Shown here: piece by piece, positions 16,018 to 24,621 of the stretch
Layout: every line of letters starts with the position of its first letter
Position numbering within the stretch: position 1 is the first letter of the stretch
DNA from: Crossiella sp. SN42
GTDB lineage: Bacteria > Actinomycetota > Actinomycetes > Mycobacteriales > Pseudonocardiaceae
DNA: 64,000 nucleotides
Assembly (NCBI RefSeq): GCF_023897065.1
Contig: NZ_JAMHIV010000012.1
Location: 62,001-126,000, forward strand
Reading direction: 5' to 3'
Notes under the pieces: model-generated
Told to the model about the DNA's origin: nothing
What the model saw: only the letters and a program-made list of their open reading frames with translations
The model's database searches: none
Made by a program: the position numbers and the translations under genes

Positions 16018-16737
16018 TCAGCGGCGGGGTTCCCAGCGGAACAGCCGGAAGGCCAGGGCGACGGCCACCACCACCCAGGCCAGCGTGGGCGCGAGCAGCA
16101 GCAGCGACTCGCTGACCGGGACGCCGCCGTTCCAGGCGTTGATCACCAGCTCGGTGGCCGAGCCGCCGGGCAGCAGCCGTTTGAGCAGGGTGAGGTCCTC
16201 GGTGCCGGTGATGCCGATCCAGCTGGCCACCGCGATCACGCCGAGGCTGACCGGCAGGGTGGTGACCTGGGCGTGCTCCGGCGAGTTGGTCAGCCCGGCG
16301 GTGGCCAGGCCCAGCCCGACCATCATGGCCACCGTGGCCAGCACCGCCACCACCAGCAGGGCGATGTTGTCCGGCCTGCCGGTGACCACGCCCAGCACGG
16401 TCAGGATCATCGCCACCTGGACCAGCGCCAGTGCGGTGACCGGCAGCACCAGCCCGGTCAGGATGCCCGCGTCACCGGCCGCGGTGGAGCGCAGCCGCTT
16501 GAGGAACAGGTTCTGCCTGCGGGCGGCCAGTGTGGTCACCGCGCTGGCGTAGAGACCGAAGGCGCACACCGTGAACAGCACGACCGCCGCGATGTAGCCG
16601 AGGCTGGCGAGCCGGCTGAAGACGTCGTGCTGGTAGATGAAGAACGCGCTGACCACGACCGGCACCACAAAGCTGTTGATCAGCACCGAGCGGTTGCGGA
16701 AGATCTGGATCAGCTCACCACGAGCGATCGGAAACAT
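16018..16737 (-). CDS. ABC-2 type transporter permease
   Basis: The 239-residue protein starts with the ABC-2 entry segment ARGELIQIFRNRSVLINSFVV and has six hydrophobic helices. It forms an exporter with the ATPase encoded just upstream (16763-17644; 25-base gap). The pair lies divergent from a histidine kinase/response regulator pair, the layout of DrrAB/YvfS-like exporters under two-component control. The substrate is unknown: a lipid, peptide or drug is typical. Confidence 0.88.
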   Translation of the reverse strand: MFPIARGELIQIFRNRSVLINSFVVPVVVSAFFIYQHDVFSRLASLGYIAAVVLFTVCAFGLYASAVTTLAARRQNLFLKRLRSTAAGDAGILTGLVLPVTALALVQVAMILTVLGVVTGRPDNIALLVVAVLATVAMMVGLGLATAGLTNSPEHAQVTTLPVSLGVIAVASWIGITGTEDLTLLKRLLPGGSATELVINAWNGGVPVSESLLLLAPTLAWVVVAVALAFRLFRWEPRR

Positions 16738-16762
16738 GGCTCCCCTTCTGGGAAAAGTGCGG

Positions 16763-17644
16763 TCAGGAGTTGATGGCGCGGAAGACGTCGTCGAGCCCGG
16801 TCGGGCCCGCTTGCAGCTGGGGCAGCTCCAGCGAGTGGTCCTCGGCCCACCGCAGCAGGGTGGACAGGTCCCGTTGCAGTTGGTGGGTTTCGACCAGGAA
16901 CGTGCCGTCGCCCTCCCGGTTGCCCGGCAGCGGCGGCGGGGGCGCGGTCGGCGGCAGGGCGAAGCGGATCACCGCGGGCAGGGTCCGGGTCAGCTCGGCC
17001 ACGGTGCCCTCGCGGTGGAACTTGCCGCGGTGCATCAGGCCGATGCGGTCGGCGCGCTGCTGCGCCTCCTCCAGGTAGTGCGTGGTGAGCACGATGGTCG
17101 AGCCCTCCTCGCGTAGCTTGTCCACCGCCTCCCACAACGCGTCCCTGGACTGGATGTCCAGGCCCGTGGTCGGTTCGTCCAGGAACACCAGTTCGGGCGT
17201 GCCGTACACGGCGGTGGCGAAGTCCAGCCGTCGCTTCTCCCCGCCGGAGAGCTGGGAGACCTTGGTGCCGGCCTTGCGGGTGAGGTCGACGATGCCGAGC
17301 ACCCGCTCGACCCGGTCGGTGCGCCGGGTGAGCTCGCCGATCAGCCGGACCGACTCGCGCACGGTGAGGTCCGGGGAGAATCCGCTCTCCTGCAACATGA
17401 TCCCCATCCTCGGCCGGACCGCGGCCCGGTCCGCCGGGCTCTGCCCGAGCACCCGGACCGTGCCCGAGGTGGGCGCGCGGTGGCCCTCGATGGTCTCCAG
17501 GGTGGAGGTCTTGCCCGCGCCGTTCGTGCCGAGCAGGGCGTAGAACTCGCCCCGCCGCACCTGGAAGGAAAGGTCTTGCACCGCGTGGAAGTCGCCGTAC
17601 CTGACGTTCAACCGGTCCACGTCGATCACTGCTGCCGAAGTCAT
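16763..17644 (-). CDS. ABC transporter ATP-binding protein (DrrA-like)
   Basis: The 293-residue ATPase has Walker A LLGTNGAGKTS, signature LSGGEKRRLDFA and Walker B LVFLDEPTTGLD, with a DrrA-like C-terminal extension. I use the ATG at 17644 because GAGG lies 8 bases upstream; an ATG at 17650 is possible. It powers the ABC-2 permease encoded next. The promoter faces the kinase gene across an inverted repeat at 17678-17721. Confidence 0.9.
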   Translation of the reverse strand: MTSAAVIDVDRLNVRYGDFHAVQDLSFQVRRGEFYALLGTNGAGKTSTLETIEGHRAPTSGTVRVLGQSPADRAAVRPRMGIMLQESGFSPDLTVRESVRLIGELTRRTDRVERVLGIVDLTRKAGTKVSQLSGGEKRRLDFATAVYGTPELVFLDEPTTGLDIQSRDALWEAVDKLREEGSTIVLTTHYLEEAQQRADRIGLMHRGKFHREGTVAELTRTLPAVIRFALPPTAPPPPLPGNREGDGTFLVETHQLQRDLSTLLRWAEDHSLELPQLQAGPTGLDDVFRAINS

Positions 17645-17677
17645 GCCCATGACCTCATCAGCCACAGTGGACGGTCG

Positions 17678-17721
17678 CCAGTGACATTCCTTGGCGGGAA
17701 GATATGACGTGGTGTCACTGG
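17678..17721. repeat. Spaced inverted repeat between ABC exporter and kinase genes
   Basis: CCAGTGACA (17678-17686) and TGTCACTGG (17713-17721) are exact 9-base inverted copies 26 bases apart in the divergent promoter region. This could be a binding site for the response regulator. The half-site GTGACA also resembles that of the TetR operators at 19657 and 21667. Confidence 0.5.
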
Positions 17722-17754
17722 CGCTGGCCCCCGGAGTTGAACGATGCTGGGCCA

Positions 17755-18879
17755 GTGAGCCCGACACCCGCTGAGCCGGCGCAGGAACAGTTCCGCAAGC
17801 TCAACCTCACCCTGTTCCTGCCGCTGCTCACCGTGGCCGGGGTGTTCACGGTGGCCATCGACGCCCGGACCTGGTGGCACGCCCTCGTCCTGGGCGCGGG
17901 TGTGGCGGCGACCATGACCACGTTCACCCGGTGGGCGGCGGGCGAGGTGCTGCGGGTCGCGCTGCCCTGCCTGCTCGTCACCGCGGCCGTGTGGCCCTTC
18001 GGGGTGCTGGTGGTCGGCAGCCCGGCGGCGGTCTTCGGCATCTGCTGCGTCGGCTCGCACGTCATCCCCCAGCTGTCCCGCCACCGGGGCGCGGCGATCG
18101 CCGCGCTCACCGGCTACGTGGCCGCGGTGGGCGCGATGCGGCTGCTGGTGTCCACTGAGGACGTTCCCGGTGTGCTGTTGCAGTACGTCCTCGTGCCCAC
18201 CGGCATCACCGTGGCCGTGGTGGGTTTGATGTTTCCCAACAAGCGGTTCTACGACGTGGTCGACGAGCTGGAGCAGGCGCGGGAGCGGGAGGCGGAGCTG
18301 GCCGTGACCCGCGAACGCGTCCGGTTCGCCAGCGACCTGCACGACATCCAGGGCCACACCCTGCACGTGGTGAAGCTGAAGACCGCACTGGCCCAGAAGC
18401 TGGTGGACAGCGACACCGAACGAGCGAAGCAGGAGCTGCGCGAGATCCACGCCCTGGTCAGCGAAACCATCACCCAGACCAAGGAACTGGCCTACGCGCA
18501 ACGCCGGCTCAACCTCTCCGCCGAGCTGGAGAACGCGCGCAACCTCTTCGAGGCCGCGGGCATCGACGTGCGCGTGGACCGCGAAGCCGAGGTCGACCAG
18601 GGCGCGAGCGAGCTGCTCGGCCAGGTCCTGCGCGAGACGACCACCAACATCCTGCGCCACGCCCAGGCCACCCGGGTGCGGATCACCTTGTCCGCGTTGA
18701 GCATCAGCATCGTCAACGACGGCGCGCAGCGAGCACCGCTGCCCGGGCTGCGCGGCCTGGCCAGCCTCCGGCAACGTCTAGCCGCCGACGGTGGAGAGCT
18801 GACCGTGGAACAGGACGACGGGCAGTTCCGGACCGCCGCGGCCTTCCCGCACCGTCTGACAGCACGGGAGAACCGATGA
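17755..18879 (+). CDS. Sensor histidine kinase (HisKA_3, DesK-like)
   Basis: The 374-residue protein has about five N-terminal transmembrane helices (residues 17-155), a short coiled segment, a HisKA_3 dimerisation domain with the phosphoacceptor in ASDLHDIQGHTLHV (H196), and a HATPase domain with RETTTNILRHAQA and GLRGLASLRQRL. It starts at GTG 17755. The 3' end overlaps the response regulator start by 4 bases (ATGA). It should phosphorylate that regulator in response to a membrane or envelope signal. Confidence 0.9.
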   Translation: MSPTPAEPAQEQFRKLNLTLFLPLLTVAGVFTVAIDARTWWHALVLGAGVAATMTTFTRWAAGEVLRVALPCLLVTAAVWPFGVLVVGSPAAVFGICCVGSHVIPQLSRHRGAAIAALTGYVAAVGAMRLLVSTEDVPGVLLQYVLVPTGITVAVVGLMFPNKRFYDVVDELEQAREREAELAVTRERVRFASDLHDIQGHTLHVVKLKTALAQKLVDSDTERAKQELREIHALVSETITQTKELAYAQRRLNLSAELENARNLFEAAGIDVRVDREAEVDQGASELLGQVLRETTTNILRHAQATRVRITLSALSISIVNDGAQRAPLPGLRGLASLRQRLAADGGELTVEQDDGQFRTAAAFPHRLTARENR

Positions 18880-19478
18880 CCACCGTGGTGCTCGCCGACG
18901 ACGAAGCCCTGCTGCGCAAGGCGATGGCCGCGCTGCTGCCGCTGGAGGGCCAGATCACCGTGCTGGCCGAGGCGGCCGACGGCGAGCAGGCCGTCCAGGC
19001 CACCCTGCGGCACCGGCCCGACGTGCTCGTCATCGACCTGGAGATGCCCGGCGTGGACGGTCTCGCCGCCGTCGCGCGGATCCGCCAGTCCCGGCCGGAG
19101 CAGGTCATCCTGATGCTCACCCGGCACGCCAAGCCCGGGGTGCTGCGCAAGGCCCTCAAGCTCGGCGTCCAGGGCTTCGTCAGCAAGGCGGCCGAACCCG
19201 CGCACATCGCCACGGTCATCGCCACCCTGCACGAGGGCAAGCGCTGGATCGACCCGGACGTCTCCGCCCTCGCCGTGGTAGACGACTGCCCGCTCACCGA
19301 CCGCGAGCTGGACGTGCTGCGCGCGACCCGCGAGGGCTACTCCGTGGCCGACATCGCCGCCCAGCTGCACCTGGCCCAGGGCACCGTGCGCAACTACCTG
19401 TCCAACGCCATGCAGAAGACCCAGACGCAGACCCGGCACGAAGCCGCCAGGTACGCCCGCGAGCACGACTGGCTGTGA
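18876..19478 (+). CDS. LuxR/NarL-type response regulator
   Basis: The 200-residue protein has a receiver domain with acidic pair D8-D9 and phosphoacceptor D54 (VLVIDLEMPG), and a C-terminal LuxR helix-turn-helix (LTDRELDVLRATREGYSVAD, then AQGTVRNYLSNAM). It pairs with the kinase it overlaps. The likely target is the divergent ABC exporter (16018-17644), as for DesKR/LiaSR-like systems; the inverted repeat at 17678-17721 is a candidate site. Confidence 0.92.
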   Translation: MTTVVLADDEALLRKAMAALLPLEGQITVLAEAADGEQAVQATLRHRPDVLVIDLEMPGVDGLAAVARIRQSRPEQVILMLTRHAKPGVLRKALKLGVQGFVSKAAEPAHIATVIATLHEGKRWIDPDVSALAVVDDCPLTDRELDVLRATREGYSVADIAAQLHLAQGTVRNYLSNAMQKTQTQTRHEAARYAREHDWL

Positions 19479-19585
19479 GCGGGCCTCGCCGGTCTCCGTC
19501 CCGCAGGCCAGGCCCGGTCGATTCGCCTGCCCGCCACCAGGAACTCGGTGGCCCGGTGGCCAGGCGTGAGACGGCGAGCTGGATC

Positions 19586-19607
19586 CGCCCGCCCCGGCCG
19601 GCGGGCG
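19586..19607 (+). terminator. Terminator-like hairpin after the response regulator gene
   Basis: CGCCCGCC (19586-19593) and GGCGGGCG (19600-19607) form a perfect 8-base stem with a CCGGCC loop, about 110 bases after the response regulator stop and before the acylase promoter. Confidence 0.5.
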
Positions 19608-19647
19608 CACGACCAGCCTGTTCAGTCATTCGGGATGCACGAACGGG

Positions 19648-19680
19648 TTGACACTTAGTGCCACCATGTCACTTTATGAC
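19648..19680 (+). promoter_or_regulatory. Promoter and TetR operator of the acylase gene
   Basis: A perfect -35 TTGACA (19648-19653) is followed by the 17-base motif AGTGCCACCATGTCACT (19657-19673), an imperfect dyad AGTGNCA-CCA-TGNCACT that fills the spacer and reaches the -10 region. The same motif (15 of 17 bases) lies before the downstream TetR gene at 21675-21691. This suggests that this TetR protein represses the acylase. Confidence 0.68.
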
Positions 19681-19719
19681 ATACTCGGCTGTGCGACCCT
19701 TTCCAAGATCGGAGAACAC

Positions 19720-21651
19720 ATGCGGATCGAATGGGACCGCTGGGCGGTGCCCACCATCACCGGCGACGACGAGCTGGACGTCACCTACGGCACCGGCCAC
19801 GCCCAGGCGGTGACCAACGCGAGCCTGGTGCTGCGGCTCTACGGCACCGCGCGCGGGACCGCGGCGGCCCTGTGGGGACCCGACTTCGTGGCCGAGGACC
19901 GGTTCACCGCGGAACTGGGCCTGCGCAGCGCGACCGAGGTCTGGTTCCAGGCCCAGGCCAAGCAAACCGTCGACCGGATCGCCGCCTTCTGCGCGGGCTT
20001 CAACGCCGCCTGCGCCGAGAACACCGGGCTGGGCGGGGAGTTCCGCGCCGTGCTGCCGGTGACCCCGGAGGACGTCGTGGCGCACATGCTGCGCGTGTTC
20101 GTCCGGTTCACCACCATGGACGCCAAGGGACTGGCGTTCCGGCCGGAGTCCTTCGCCGAGTCGGCCGGGTCCAATGGGTGGGCGGTCTCCGCCGCGCGGT
20201 CCGCCACCGGCAACGCGCTGCTGGTGATCAACCCGCACCTGGTCTGGCGGGGCTACCAGCGGTTCTTCGAGTACCGCTCGGTCTCCCCCGGCCGCGAGTT
20301 CCACGGCATCTCGCTGATCGGCCTGCCCTGGCAGAACATGGGCTACAACCCCGCCGTCGGCTGGGGACACACGGTCAACCCGATCCCGAACATGTCCGTC
20401 TACCAGCTGGACCTCACCGAGGAGGGCTACCTCTTCGACGGGCAGCGGCGGGCCCTGCACCAGGTCGAGCACCGGATCGAGGTGCGCGGAGCGGACCCGG
20501 TCACCGTGGTGGAGCGGCGCACGGTGCACGGCCCGGTGGTGACCGCTCCGGACGGGGCACAGGTCGCGGTGCGCGTCGCGGGCGTGCTGCACCACCCGAC
20601 GACCTCGGCGCTGGAGTCGTGGTGGCGGATGTCGCTGGCCACCAGCGTGCAGGAGGTCATCGCCCAGCAGGAGGAAATGCCGCTGCCGCTGTTCACCCTG
20701 GTCACCGCGGACGCGCACGGCTCGATCGGGGCGCTGTTCTGCGGCACCCCGCCGGTGCGCGTGGCCGGGGACTTCGACGACAGCAGGCGCCGCCTGCCCG
20801 GCGAGGACCCGCGGTGGCTGTGGGAGGACGTGCATCCGGCCGCCGCCATGCCGAGGGTGGTCAACCCGGAGTCCGGGTGGGTGCAGAACTGCAACGAGAC
20901 CCCGTTCCTGTTCACCAGCCCACCGCTGGACGCGCGGGACTGGCCATCGGCGATCGCGCCGAGCGTGCGGCAGGTGGACGACCTGCGTTCGGTGGTCTCC
21001 CGCAACTGGCTGGCCGCGCAGCAGAAGATCACCCCGGAAGCCGTGCTGGGGTTGAAGTTCAGCAAGCGCGCGCTGCTGGCCGACATCGTGCTGGACGAGC
21101 TCTGCCAGGCCGCCTCGGCCGAGGAGGACCTGCGCGAGGCGGCCAAGGTGCTCACCACTTGGGACCGGTGCGCGAACCAGGACAGCAACGGGTACGTGCT
21201 GTTCTTCTTCTGGGCCGCGCTCAACTTCGCCGAGCTGGCCGACAAGTCGTTGTTCCGGGCCGAGTCCGAGCCGGGCGCGGTGCCGACCGGCCTGGCCGAC
21301 CCGGCGGCCGCGGTGGCCAAGCTCCGCATCGCCGTCGCCACGCTGACCGCCCTGGGCCTGCCCGTGGACGCCGCCATCGGCGAGATCTGCACCCTGGGCA
21401 GCGGGCCGGACGCGGTGCCCGCCGACGGCGGCTCCGGACTGGTGGGCGTGCTGAAGTCGCTGGAGATCGGCGCCGCCGAGCACGGGATCAAGCTGGTGCT
21501 CGGCGACACCTGGGTCTCCCTGGTCGAGTTCCGGCCCGGCGGCGGAACCACCGCGCGAAGCCTGCTGGTCTACGGCAACACCACCGAACCGGGCGCCCCG
21601 CCCGCGAAGTCGCAGTTCGCGGTCTGGGCCGCCGACCGGCTGCGCGAGTAA
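19720..21651 (+). CDS. Penicillin-acylase-type Ntn hydrolase (S45 family)
   Basis: The 643-residue protein begins with the family's entry strand (IEWDRWAVPTITGDDELDVTYG) and has the nucleophile region AGSNGWAVS (S151-N152-G153-W154), where autoprocessing exposes Ser in penicillin and homoserine lactone acylases. It has no signal peptide, unlike secreted penicillin acylases, so it should act in the cytoplasm. Start: ATG 19720 with a GGAGA site 5 bases upstream. It could cleave N-acyl amides such as quorum signals, beta-lactams or amide metabolites. It is followed by a TetR gene that shares its operator. Confidence 0.85.
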   Translation: MRIEWDRWAVPTITGDDELDVTYGTGHAQAVTNASLVLRLYGTARGTAAALWGPDFVAEDRFTAELGLRSATEVWFQAQAKQTVDRIAAFCAGFNAACAENTGLGGEFRAVLPVTPEDVVAHMLRVFVRFTTMDAKGLAFRPESFAESAGSNGWAVSAARSATGNALLVINPHLVWRGYQRFFEYRSVSPGREFHGISLIGLPWQNMGYNPAVGWGHTVNPIPNMSVYQLDLTEEGYLFDGQRRALHQVEHRIEVRGADPVTVVERRTVHGPVVTAPDGAQVAVRVAGVLHHPTTSALESWWRMSLATSVQEVIAQQEEMPLPLFTLVTADAHGSIGALFCGTPPVRVAGDFDDSRRRLPGEDPRWLWEDVHPAAAMPRVVNPESGWVQNCNETPFLFTSPPLDARDWPSAIAPSVRQVDDLRSVVSRNWLAAQQKITPEAVLGLKFSKRALLADIVLDELCQAASAEEDLREAAKVLTTWDRCANQDSNGYVLFFFWAALNFAELADKSLFRAESEPGAVPTGLADPAAAVAKLRIAVATLTALGLPVDAAIGEICTLGSGPDAVPADGGSGLVGVLKSLEIGAAEHGIKLVLGDTWVSLVEFRPGGGTTARSLLVYGNTTEPGAPPAKSQFAVWAADRLRE

Positions 21652-21666
21652 CGTTCTTGCTGGCGA

Positions 21667-21691
21667 TGTCACACAGTGACACCATGACACT
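21667..21691 (+). promoter_or_regulatory. Operator of the TetR gene downstream of the acylase
   Basis: Contains the perfect palindrome TGTCACACAGTGACA (21667-21681) and, overlapping it, AGTGACACCATGACACT (21675-21691), which matches the acylase operator at 15 of 17 bases. The site covers the start region of the TetR gene. Confidence 0.7.
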
Positions 21692-21692
21692 C

Positions 21693-22349
21693 ATGGCAGA
21701 TCCAGCGACGGCCGAGCGCAAACCCGGCGGGATGAGCGAGCAGCGCCGGCAGCGGATCCGCCTGGAGATATCGCGGGAGGCGGCCCGGCTGTTCTGGGAG
21801 CACGGGGTGGACAACACCACCGGCGAGCAGATCGCCGAGGCCGTCGGCCTGTCCGTGCGCACCATCTGGCGGCACTTCCGCAGCAAGGAGGCCTGCGCCG
21901 AACCCGTGGTCGCGCACAGCGTGGAGACCTTCGTACGGATGCTGCGGGACTGGCCACCGCACCGCTCGATGGAACAGCAGCTCGCGCACCAGGTCGGCGA
22001 CCGTTACCGCCAGGACCCCTTCTACCAGGCCGACGACGTCGCGGCGATGAAGATGATCGTGCTCGGGATGACCGAGCCCGCGTTGCGCACCGCCTGGCTG
22101 ATGGCCTGCGACCAGGCCGAGGCCGAGCTCATCGAGATCATCGCGGACCGCCTCAAGCGCCCCAAGCAGGATCTGGAGCTCAGGCTGCACGTGGCCGCGG
22201 CGGGCGCGGCCCTGCGCGTGATCAACGAGGACGTCAGCCGGGCCTACCTGGCAGGCACTCCGCTGACCGAGCTCAGCAACCCGTTCGGCCAGATCGCGCG
22301 CGCCATGCGGCGGGCCACCGGCGGCGTCATCGGCGACCCGGTCGCGTGA
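21693..22349 (+). CDS. TetR family regulator
   Basis: The 218-residue protein has a TetR helix-turn-helix (FWEHGVDNTTGEQIAEAVG, then LSVRTIWRHFRSKEAC) and a helical effector domain. In-frame ATGs at 21666, 21684 and 21693 compete; none has a ribosome binding site, and the first two lie in the operator, so I choose 21693 and suspect a leaderless transcript. It should repress itself and the acylase gene 41 bases upstream. The ligand may be the acylase substrate or product. Confidence 0.87.
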   Translation: MADPATAERKPGGMSEQRRQRIRLEISREAARLFWEHGVDNTTGEQIAEAVGLSVRTIWRHFRSKEACAEPVVAHSVETFVRMLRDWPPHRSMEQQLAHQVGDRYRQDPFYQADDVAAMKMIVLGMTEPALRTAWLMACDQAEAELIEIIADRLKRPKQDLELRLHVAAAGAALRVINEDVSRAYLAGTPLTELSNPFGQIARAMRRATGGVIGDPVA

Positions 22350-22359
22350 TGAGGTCGCC

Positions 22360-23088
22360 TCAGGCGGCGGGCAGCGCGGTGGTGATCACCGGTAGCGAGG
22401 TGGGCTGCGGGGAACCGCCCGCGGGTTCGACGGTCAGGCCGATCCGGTCCCCGGGCGCCACCCCGGGTGCGACCAGGGGTGCGGCGGCCGGGAGCAGACC
22501 GGCCGAGCGCGCGCCGCGCGGGCCGATCACCCAGGCCTGGTAGACGTGTCCCGGTGGCGGGGCTGGCAGGCCGCTGGCGATGAGCACCGCGGCCGCGTGA
22601 CCCGGGACGTGCACGACGGACAGGGTGCCGCCGCCGGGGCCGGGCGCGCTCAGCACGCGGGCGTCGGCGGCGGCCAGCAGCGCTGCCGCGTCAGCGCGAT
22701 TGGCCAACGCACCTGCCTGGCGGTCGAGCTGGTCGCTGGGCGCGGTGCTGTGCAAGCCGAGCACCGCCATCCCGATCACGGCCGAGGCGGCGGCCAACAG
22801 CACGGCGCGTCTTCGTCGCCGATTTCCCGCCACGCGGGGGATTTCGGTGAGCGGTGGGATCTGGGAGGTGAACTCGGCGACGGCCAGCACTCGCGCGCGC
22901 AGCGCGGGCGGCGGGGCTTCCGCGACCGCGTTGCCCAGCCAGGCGCTGGTCTCGGTGAACTCGGTGACCTCCAGCGCGCAGGTGGGGCAGGCGTGCAGGT
23001 GGCGCTCGAACTGTTCGCGTTCGGCCGGGGAAAGCCCGTTGAGCACGTAGGCGCCGGTGAGGGCGTGCACATCGGCAGGCGGGTTCAT
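22360..23088 (-). CDS. rskA: RskA-like zinc anti-sigma factor
   Basis: The 242-residue protein has a cytosolic zinc anti-sigma domain with HLHACPTC (H30, C34, C37), one transmembrane helix (about residues 95-113 after an RRRRR stretch), and an extracytoplasmic RskA-type domain with VVHVPGHAAAVLIASGLPAPP and YQAWVIG. It should hold SigK at the membrane until regulated proteolysis releases it. Its ATG overlaps the sigma factor stop (TGATG), so the two are translationally coupled. Confidence 0.9.
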   Translation of the reverse strand: MNPPADVHALTGAYVLNGLSPAEREQFERHLHACPTCALEVTEFTETSAWLGNAVAEAPPPALRARVLAVAEFTSQIPPLTEIPRVAGNRRRRRAVLLAAASAVIGMAVLGLHSTAPSDQLDRQAGALANRADAAALLAAADARVLSAPGPGGGTLSVVHVPGHAAAVLIASGLPAPPPGHVYQAWVIGPRGARSAGLLPAAAPLVAPGVAPGDRIGLTVEPAGGSPQPTSLPVITTALPAA

Positions 23089-23693
23089 CAGGTCACTCCC
23101 AGGCAGTCGCGGAGCCGGATCATGGCGTCCCGCAGGCGGGTGCGAACCGTGGACGCGGGCAGGTCCAGCAGCGCCGCGATCTGTCGGCAGTCCCGCCCTT
23201 GGTAGTAGGCCAGGACCAGGCAGTCGCGCTGTTCTTGGGTGAGGGTGGCCAGATGCCGGTGGAACTGGTGCCGGAGCAGGCTCGTGCCGACCGGCTCGGG
23301 CAGGTCCGGCTCGGGTGTCGCGGCCGGGCGCGGAACGGGCGCCGGGCCAGGGGTTCGGATGCCGCGCACGGCGGCACCGTGCGCGCGGGCCACAATCCAG
23401 GCCAGCGCGCTCTCCCCCGCCGGGTCGAAGGCAGCGGCCTCGCGCCAGGCCGCCAGGAACACCGACTCCGCGATCTCCGCAGAGCGGGTCTGGTCCCGCA
23501 CCACCTGCCGGATGACGCCCCACACCGGGCCGATCACCGTGTCGTAGAAGCGCGCGAACGCCTCCCGGTCTCCGCGAGCGGCCAGCACCAGCAACTCCTC
23601 CGGCTGCTCCGGAACCCGCGGTCGCGACGCGGGAGTCTCCGGCTGGACACGGCGGAGGCGGGCGAAATCCGGCACGGCGACTGGCTCCCTCAT
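23088..23693 (-). CDS. sigK: ECF sigma factor, SigK-like
   Basis: The 201-residue protein has sigma region 2 (FARFYDTVIGPVWGVIRQVV, then ESVFLAAWREA) and region 4 (LTQEQRDCLVLAYYQGRDCR, then LPASTVRTRLRDAMIRLRD). The SigK identity comes from region 4, the coupled RskA-like anti-sigma factor and the neighbouring fasciclin and dipZ genes. I use ATG 23693. A -35/-10-like pair (ACCACCG / CCGAAC) upstream suggests autoregulation. In mycobacteria, SigK drives mpt70, mpt83 and dipZ. Confidence 0.88.
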   Translation of the reverse strand: MREPVAVPDFARLRRVQPETPASRPRVPEQPEELLVLAARGDREAFARFYDTVIGPVWGVIRQVVRDQTRSAEIAESVFLAAWREAAAFDPAGESALAWIVARAHGAAVRGIRTPGPAPVPRPAATPEPDLPEPVGTSLLRHQFHRHLATLTQEQRDCLVLAYYQGRDCRQIAALLDLPASTVRTRLRDAMIRLRDCLGVT

Positions 23694-23719
23694 GGGCCGA
23701 CGGTCATCCACTGTGGACA

Positions 23720-23747
23720 GTTCGGACAGCCCGCTGGCCGCCGGTGG
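23720..23747 (-). promoter_or_regulatory. Candidate SigK-type promoter of sigK-rskA
   Basis: On the minus strand CCACCG (23747-23742) and CCGAAC (23725-23720) are 16 bases apart. The mycobacterial SigK consensus as I recall it is CCATCC / CCGAAT. The -10 would put the transcript start about 18 bases before the sigK ATG. Confidence 0.4.
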
Positions 23748-23759
23748 TCCACAGTGGAC
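23747..23759. repeat. Iterated 13-bp palindrome GTCCACAGTGGAC
   Basis: An exact copy of a palindrome that recurs in this window; a close variant (ATCCACTGTGGAC) lies 34 bases away at 23706-23718. See the matching finding for the family. Confidence 0.6.
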
Positions 23760-23779
23760 TCCGGCGGCCGGGGCGGGGG

Positions 23780-24433
23780 TCACTTGGGCATGAGCACCGA
23801 GTCGATCAGGTAGACGGTGGCGTTGGCGGTGTGCACGCCACCGCAGACCACGTTGGCGTCATTGACCTTCAGCGCGTTGCCCGAGCCGGTCACCTTCACC
23901 ACGCCGGACTGCACCGTGGTCTTGTCACCGGCGATCTTGTCCGGCGCGATCTGGCCCGGCACCACGTGATAGGTCAGGATCTTGCTCAGCAGCGCGTCAT
24001 CGGTCTTGAGCTTCTCGATGGTCGCGGCATCGATCTTGGCGAAGGCCGAGTCGATCGGCGCGAAGACGGTGAACTCGCTGCCGTTGAGCGTGGAGACCAG
24101 GTTCACCTTCGGGTTCAGCTTGCCGGAGACCGCGCTCACCAGCGTCTTGAGCAGCGGGTTGTTGCTGGCGGCCACCGCGACCGGGTCGGCGGACATGCCG
24201 GAGACCGAGCCAGGGCCGCTGGGGACCTGCTTGGCGTAGTCAGCACAACCCGAACCGACCAGGTCGCGGGCAGGGTCGGCCATCGCGCTGGAGGTGGGCG
24301 CCGCGGAGCTGCTCGGGGCGGCCGAGGGGCTGCTGGAGTTCGCGGGAGTGTCCCCGGAACCGCAGGCTCCGGCGAGCAGGGCGAGCGAGGCGACGCCGGC
24401 GGCGGCGATGGTGCGACGGGCAGTGGTGTTCAT
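23780..24433 (-). CDS. Fasciclin-domain lipoprotein (MPT83/MPT70-like)
   Basis: The 217-residue precursor has a lipoprotein signal peptide with lipobox LLAGAC, a Ser/Pro-rich linker, and one FAS1 domain (about residues 75-217: [58 protein letters not shown]). It should be an exported cell-surface adhesion-type protein. It sits just upstream of sigK on the same strand and divergent from dipZ, as expected for a SigK-regulon gene. The ATG at 24433 is 30 codons inside a longer frame. Confidence 0.92.
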   Translation of the reverse strand: MNTTARRTIAAAGVASLALLAGACGSGDTPANSSSPSAAPSSSAAPTSSAMADPARDLVGSGCADYAKQVPSGPGSVSGMSADPVAVAASNNPLLKTLVSAVSGKLNPKVNLVSTLNGSEFTVFAPIDSAFAKIDAATIEKLKTDDALLSKILTYHVVPGQIAPDKIAGDKTTVQSGVVKVTGSGNALKVNDANVVCGGVHTANATVYLIDSVLMPK

Positions 24434-24471
24434 ATCTGGGCTCTCTTCCGGTCTGTCGGACGAACACTCTG

Positions 24472-24499
24472 CATTCGCCGCCCGGATCGGCCCGGATCG
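24472..24499 (-). promoter_or_regulatory. Candidate SigK-type promoter of the fasciclin gene
   Basis: On the minus strand CGATCC (24499-24494) and CGAATG (24477-24472) are 16 bases apart, close to the CCATCC / CCGAAT pattern known for SigK. It would give a leader of about 30 bases before the fasciclin ATG. Confidence 0.42.
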
Positions 24500-24621
24500 A
24501 CCCGTCGGCCCGTCGTTATCCACCCGTTACAACCGGCTCGGTCGCGGAAGGAACACCGAACCGTTTGTCCCCGGCGTGCGAACACAGGTCATCGCGTCCC
24601 CGTCAACTGTGTGAGGCCCCC

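Noticed and set aside
19669-21690. 673-codon minus-strand open frame over the acylase gene
   Set aside because: Arg/Gly/His-rich translation without any domain; the plus strand encodes a well-formed Ntn hydrolase.
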